Below, piece after piece: positions 58,446 to 64,000 of a stretch of 64,000 nt of DNA. This DNA comes from Phascolarctos cinereus. Its lineage: Eukaryota > Chordata > Mammalia > Diprotodontia > Phascolarctidae. A model generated the notes under the pieces. It saw only the letters and a list, made by a program, of their open reading frames with translations. It did not search any database and was not told the DNA's origin. Position numbers and translations under genes: made by a program. The DNA lies in the NCBI RefSeq assembly GCF_002099425.1, contig NW_018344059.1:7762001-7826000 (forward strand), written 5' to 3'. Positions within the stretch are counted from its first letter, which is position 1. Each line of letters starts with the position of its first letter.

Positions 58446-58814
58446 TCTCACAGTCCTATTGCTTTTCCTGTGTTCTTCTCACATGGCCCCCCTAGGCTCA
58501 CTGTCTTTGCTGGAAAGATCATTGTGCTGGGCTCCCTGGGCCTTCTCCCCTCCATGGCTCATGTCAGCTCTACAGCTAGCATCTGTGGCCTTCTTCTCTG
58601 TTGGGTGAAATGTCTCCTACTAGATAAGTTGCTCCCACGAAAGATGTCATTACCAGTGCAGAGGGGAAGAGAGACAAATCTCTTCCCTCTTGAACTCTAT
58701 TAGTGGCACAAGGAAAAGGGCAGAGAATGATTCCTCTCAAGAGCTGGGTTCATCCTCCATCGCTGGAGCTCTTCTTAACTACCAGATGAATGACTCCTCA
58801 GAGCCTCTTTTGCT
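58446..58814. other. Unassigned G/C-richer stretch
   Basis: The 77-codon frame 58470-58703 is hydrophobic and matches no family I know. It could be a retrocopy fragment, but nothing supports that. Confidence 0.35.
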
Positions 58815-59710
58815 TTAACATTTTTCTATTTTTATTATTACTAGCTTGATAACATTGACAAACATGAATATTTTCCTGTGCAATAAAAAACAGAAAGAGG
58901 CTTGCACATGAACTGTGAGTCTCCATTATATACAGCTTTTGGGACATTTTTCAAATTTAATATGGCAGTTTCAGCATTGTCCTGTTAGTCTGTGTCCCTT
59001 TCTTAGCTTTCTTTTGAACTCTTCTGGTTATTTTAAGTAATTCGTTGACCATCTTTTCTTCCTTTTTTTCTTTTAGCATCACTATCACTGTTCCATCAGC
59101 TCTCCAACTTGCCTACCACCAAATGAATAAAAGTCTTCCTTTGTAACAAAAAAAGTATAGTCACACCAAAAACTCAATTTGCCATGCCAGGAAATGTACA
59201 TCCCAATCTTCACCTCTAGCTCATCACCTCTATACCAAGAAAGGGAAGCACAATGCACTATCAGTTTTCTGGAAATATGATTGATTATAACATTTATCAC
59301 AGTTCTTAAGTCTCTCAAAGTTTTTTTTTTTTACACTGTTGTAGTCATTGTGTAAACTATTTCTGGTACTACTCACTTCACTCTGCATTGGTTCATACAA
59401 ATCTCAGGTTTCTATGAATCCATCCCTTTCATCATTTTTTATTGTGCAATAACATTTAATTTTTATTGTACGATAATTGTTTAGCCATTTCCCCATTGAT
59501 GGACACTGTCTCAGTTTCTAATGATGAGCTTCAATAAATATTTTGTACATGTTAGTCCTTTCTATATTTTTTATCTCTTTGGGACATAGACCTAGTAATA
59601 GCAGTATTATGGATCAAAGGGCATGAACAGTTTTGTGACGTTAGTGGTTGCTTTCCAGAGTGATTTGACCATCAACAAAACATTGATGTGTCTATACTTT
59701 CACAGTCCCT
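58815..59710 (-). mobile_element. Old L1 3' region, antisense
   Basis: Contains 'cattgtgtaaactatttctgg', 'actcacttcactctgcattg', 'ttagccatttccccattgat' and 'atggatcaaagggcatg', matching the C-terminal ORF2/3' UTR block of L1 (compare 17780-18130). Confidence 0.8.
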
Positions 59711-59754
59711 CAAATATTTATTTTACACTGGAAAATAAATATCCAAAAGAAATG

Positions 59755-59860
59755 AACCCTCAAATCTTTACAAGGTCTCAATTTCTTTACTTGTAAAATC
59801 AAGGATTAGGATGACATGATCTGTAAGGTCCTGTCCAGATTTAAATCTTATAAGCCTCTT
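59755..59860 (+). mobile_element. MIR fragment
   Basis: 'tcaatttctttacttgtaaa' and 'ctgtaaggtcctgtccagat'. Confidence 0.6.
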
Positions 59861-59914
59861 CTAAAGTGTTCATGTTCTGAAATTTTTTTTGTTTTATTAC
59901 TATTTTCTTTTTAT

Positions 59915-60265
59915 ATTTTAACTAATACTTTTAAAAAAATTATTTTCATTTCCAAATAGCTTTCTTTCCTCTCCCCTACCAAGAAATGAAGAAAAATAAA
60001 GAAATAAAATTGCTGTTCTAGAAAAAAAAAACCCAAAATGCATTAACCAAGCCTGATACTATCCTGAACCTACAGCTTCCCACCTATGCAAAGAAGGGAA
60101 AGAGATGCATTTTCTCACCACTTTTTTAGGACCAAGGGTGGTCATTATAATTGCATAATGTTTGGTTTTTTAATTTGGCTTTTTTGGGGTCTTTTTCACT
60201 TAATTTGCTGTGGTCATTATGTATATTGTTTTCCTGGTTCTAATTATTTTACTCTGCCTTAGTTT
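59915..60265 (-). mobile_element. Second old L1 3' piece, antisense
   Basis: 3' UTR-like 'attttcatttccaaatagc', then 'tgctgtggtcattatgtat' and 'attttactctgcc', with the same order as 58815-59400 but more decayed. Confidence 0.6.
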
Positions 60266-60904
60266 TATATGTTTTCTCATGTTTCTTAGCCATAGAAATA
60301 TAGATAATACATGTTAGAAGTGGGATTTGAACCCAATTCTGGAATTCCCAACTCCAAATCTAGCATATTCTTCATTTGGCAACTCACTATATTTCTCTAT
60401 TCTGAATTGTCAGGAATGCATTATTTCCTTAACTTTGTGATTACATAAAGCATGAAAAATTCAGTGTAATTCCAATTTAATTTCAGCATAATCTATTGAA
60501 ATTCCACTTTATATTCTACTACATGAGAATTCTAAAGTATTAAAAGTAATCTACTTTTGGTAACTTGATTAAATTCAACTTGTGTTTTTTTCTGCACTGC
60601 ATTAAATATAGTCAGCAACAGAGAAGAATAAGGTCTGGTATCTATCTTCCAGGATTGTACAATCTTGAGTATCATGTTAGAAATAACAAGATCTTCACAC
60701 AGTGAACAATTAGAGAAAAAAATATTATATTGTCAAGGGCTCGAATATATGATATAGACAAGATGTTGTGGGAGGTCAGGAATGGGTGGGCCAGAATAAT
60801 AGGGGGCATATTAGAGGATAATGGAAAGGATCTTTGTTTTTAAGAAGATATAATGTTCAAACCCCTTCTTTGCCATATGCTTGTCATATGACCTTGGATA
60901 AATT
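60266..60904. other. Intergenic, no gene seen
   Basis: A/T-rich, with a MIR scrap at about 60300-60370. Confidence 0.45.
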
Positions 60905-61290
60905 ACAGAATCATAGACTTTCAAGTTGCAAGGTACTTCAGTGGTATTCTAACCTACCCTGGAAAAAGAATTTCTTCTATAATATGCACAAGAAGTCACT
61001 GTCCAGTCTACAATTAGAGGAAAACTACTATTACCCAAGATAGTGCATTTCACCTAAGATAGCTCATTCTACTTCTGGATAGAAAGTTGTTAGAAAGTTG
61101 TTCTTTAAATCTCAAACTTAAACATTTGTCTGGGCAACTTCCACAGTTGCTCCTAGTTTTTGCCCTCTGGGGTCAAACAGAACAAGCTTAATCCTTTTAA
61201 AGATAATAATCCTTCAAAGACTTAAAGAGAATTATCTTGTCTCTACTAAGCCTTCCTTAGGGGCAAACTAGTCCATGTCAGAAATGGAGC
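60905..61290 (-). mobile_element. L3/CR1 3' region, antisense, part 1
   Basis: 'ttgccctctggggtcaaaca', 'gaacaagcttaatcc' and 'gataataatccttcaaagac' match the reversed CR1/L3 3' region. Confidence 0.65.
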
Positions 61291-61774
61291 AGGTCAAAAG
61301 GTAGTTAGATCAGTCAATGAGTGGCCATTGAACTTCCAGTCTGGGCAACATTGAGATACCCAGTATTTTTATACACTCACACACGCACACACACAGACAC
61401 ACAATTTATGTTGTGTTATATATACATATGTTATATGCATATGCATATAGTATAAAGTTAATACAAATATATGCATAATAGTTAAAGAAAGGTAATTTAA
61501 GAGGACAGCACTAGTAGTTGGGGGAATCAGGAAAAGCTTCATGCAGATGATGATGCCTGAATTTCACCTTAAAGGAAATCAGAAAGTCTATGTAGTAGAA
61601 ATAGGCAGGTACTCCAGACATGAGTGCTGGCCAGTACAAAGGTGTGGAAACAGAAAATAGAGTATCATCTATGAGGAAAAGAGAGGACAATTTGGCTAGA
61701 TCATAGATTACTAGATGAGTTGAATAATATACAGTGAAGCTAAGGCTTGGAAAGCTAAACAAAGAAGTCAGATG
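61291..61774. other. Insert separating the L3/CR1 parts
   Basis: Includes the CA/AT tract and sequence like the distal part of an L2-like SINE ('gcttcatgcagatgatgatg', 'ctgaatttcaccttaaagga'). Confidence 0.45.
61375..61470. repeat. (CA)n and AT-rich tract
   Basis: Short CA run followed by alternating tatatgcata units. Confidence 0.85.
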
Positions 61775-62284
61775 GCATGAACTTGAGCATCTTCACCATC
61801 TTGGCTGCCCTCTTATGGGCACTTTCCAGCTTATCAGTGTCCTTGCTAAAATGTGACACCTGAAACTGAACATAACACTCCACGGCATGCAGAGCACATT
61901 AGATCTATCACGTCCTTATACTTAACTTAATCTCATGCATTTTCTGAAGTAGCCTAAGATTGTGTTAGCTTCCCCCATTCCCTACTTTTGATTCCTATTG
62001 ACTTTGTTATCCATTAAAAACCAGAGATATTTTTGAGAAAACCTATTATCTAATTACAGCTCTACTATCTTATCCTTGTGACATTGATTTTTTGAAACCA
62101 AGTGTAAAACCACATTTATCCCCTGTAAAATTCATTTTATTAGATTTGGCCCAATTTTAAAGTCTGCTAAGATCTTTTTGAACCCTGCTGCTGTAAAATC
62201 CCATGTATGAACTATCACTCTCAGCTTTGTATTGAGAGCAAATTTGATAAGCATGTCCTTCATTCCTTTATCTAAATTGTTGAT
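61775..62284 (-). mobile_element. L3/CR1 3' region, antisense, part 2
   Basis: 'actttccagcttatcagtgt', 'tgacacctgaaactgaacat' and 'tttgcttcat'-like downstream blocks continue part 1 in the same orientation. Confidence 0.7.
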
Positions 62285-64000
62285 AGAAAAGTTTCACTCT
62301 TGCTCCCATTGGGAAAGCTTCTAGGTTATCTCCATTACATATAATTCATGCTGATGGTTTTAGATAGATACTACTTATTATTTTAAGGTAAACTTTATTT
62401 GTTCCCATGTTCTCTAATGTTTCTTTTTTAATAGGAATGGGTGCTGTATTTTGTCAAAAGCTTTTTCTGTATCTATTGAGATAATCATATGATTTCTGTT
62501 AGTTTTGTTATTGATATGGTCAATTATATTGAGATTTTTCCTAATATTGAACCAACCCTAAATTCCTGGTATAAATCACACTTATAGTGTATCATCTTCA
62601 TGACAAATTGCTGTAATCTCTTTGCTCATATTTTATTTAAAATTTTTGCAACAATATTCATTAGGGAAATTGGTCTATAGTATTCTTTCTCTGTTTTGGC
62701 TCTTCCTGGTTTAGTTATCAGTACTGTATTTGTGTTGTAAAAGGAATTTGTTAGGACTCATTCTTTGCTTATTTTTCTAAATAATTTATATAGTATTGGA
62801 ATTCATTGTTCTTTAAATGTTTGGTAGAGTTCACTTGTAAATCCATCTGGCCCTGGATATATTTTCTTATGGAATTCATTGATGGCTTGTTCAATTTCTT
62901 TTTCTACAATGGGGTTATTTAAGTATTTTATTTTCTCTTCTATTAATCTGGGCAATTTATATTTTTGCAAATATTCATCCATTTCACTTAGATTGTCAGA
63001 TTTATTGGCCTACAGTTGGGCAAAATAGCTCTTAATTATTGCTCTAATTCCCTCTTCATTGGTGGTGAATTCACCTTTTTCATTTTTTATACTGGTAATT
63101 TGGTTTTCTTCTTTTTTTTAAATCAAATTAACCAAATATTTATCTATTTTATTGTTTTTTTCATAAAACTAGCTCTTAGTTTTATTTATTGCTTCAATAG
63201 TTTTCTTACTTTCAATTTTATGAATTTCTCCTTTGATTTTCAGAATTTTTAATTGGTATTTAGTTGGGGATTTTTAATTTGTTTTTTTTTCTTAGCCTTT
63301 TTAGTTGCATGCCCAATTCATCGATCTGCTTTTTCTCTATTTTATTCATGTAAGCATTTAGAGATATAAAATTTCCCCTAAGAATTGCTTTGGCTGCATC
63401 CCATAAATTTTGCTATGTTGTCTCATTGTTGTCAGTCTCTTTGATGAAATTATTGATTGTTTCTAATTTGTTGTTTGAATCACTCATTTTTAGGGTTAGA
63501 TTATTTAGTTTTCAATTCACCTATCTTTCCATGGTGTTTTATTACTTATAATTTTTTATTGAATGATCTGAAAAGGATACATTTAATATTTCTGCTTTTC
63601 TATGTTTGATTGTGAATTTTTTATGCCCTAATATATGGTCAATTTTTGTGTAGGTGCCATGTATCATTGAGAAAGTCTGTCACCATTCAATTTTCTCCAG
63701 AAGTCTATCATATCTAACTTTTCTAAAAGTCTATTCATCTCCTTAACTAACATTTTTGTTTATTTTGTGGTTAGATTTATCTAGTCCTGAGAGGGAGAGG
63801 TTGAGGTCCCCCGTTAGTATAGCCTTGCTGTCTATTTCTTCCTGAAACCCACTTGATTTCTCCTCTAAGAATTTGTATGCTATACCACTTGGTGCATTTA
63901 TGTTTGGTACTTATATTAATTCATTATTTATGTTACTTTTTTTTTTAGCAAGATGTAGTTGCTTTCCTTATCTCTTTTAATTAATCTATTTTTGCTTTTG
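62285..64000 (-). mobile_element. L1 ORF2 fragment running off the window
   Basis: Colinear with 46920-48500 of the other antisense L1 ('gggtgctgtattttgtcaaa', 'gcatcccataaattttg', 'cacttggtgcat'). It contains RT and endonuclease regions. The 3' end is cut at 62285 by the junction with L3/CR1 sequence. Confidence 0.9.

Noticed and set aside
1-64000. CRISPR arrays, operons, riboswitches, tRNA genes and phage elements
   Set aside because: No regularly spaced repeats, ribosome-site-led gene runs or cloverleaf tRNA genes were seen; tRNA-like boxes all belong to SINEs.

Overview
The window is nuclear DNA of a therian mammal, almost certainly a marsupial. The evidence is the repeat content: many MAR1 CORE-SINEs with the tail 'gtcacaaagagtcagacatg…tgaacaacaac', THER1/MIR SINEs, tRNA-type SINEs, marsupial-style L1 and ORF1-only (HAL1-like) L1s, and RTE, L2 and L3/CR1 LINEs. 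There are no prokaryotic operons, and most long open frames are pieces of repeats.

One host gene is recognisable: SERPINA7 (thyroxine-binding globulin, TBG) on the minus strand. Its four coding exons lie at 32139-31507, 30051-29778, 27703-27556 and 25317-25114. All splice sites are GT/AG with matching phase, and a poly(A) signal sits at 25067-25062. The exons add up to a TBG of about 419 residues. The one flaw is that the first coding exon is a single base short near 31.81 kb, which breaks the frame. The gene's 3' end abuts the 3' LTR of an old ERV-L-like provirus (about 11.48-25.03 kb, plus strand, tRNA-Leu-type primer site).

Layout. 0-9.3 kb: intergenic DNA with SINEs, MIRs, hAT-like relics and a HAL1-like element (8.2-9.8 kb). 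9.4-11.5 kb: a composite block present twice. 11.5-25.0 kb: the ERV-L-like fossil, invaded by a hAT MITE, an RTE-related repeat, a 6 kb antisense L1 with target-site duplication, and a MAR1. 25.1-32.2 kb: SERPINA7. 33-38.3 kb: an RTE endonuclease fragment split by a young L1 tail, then an older L1 3' end. 38-46 kb: SINE-rich intergenic DNA, a perfect (TTCC)n tract and a full-length 7SL RNA retrocopy. 46.3-49.9 kb: antisense L1, head to head with an HSPA8 (HSC70) processed pseudogene (49.9-51.6 kb). 52.9-56.8 kb: a HAL1-like element that contains an inverted piece and is split by an LTR-element copy. That copy has the R-U5…U3-R-poly(A) form expected of an RNA copied by L1 machinery. 57-62.3 kb: MIRs and old L1/L3 pieces. 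62.3-64 kb: L1 ORF2 running off the window.

Apart from SERPINA7 nothing here looks like a working host gene. No CRISPR, operon, replication origin or tRNA gene was seen. Identifications rest on reading translations and repeats by eye against remembered family sequences; repeat edges are approximate to about 10-30 bases unless a target-site duplication fixes them.
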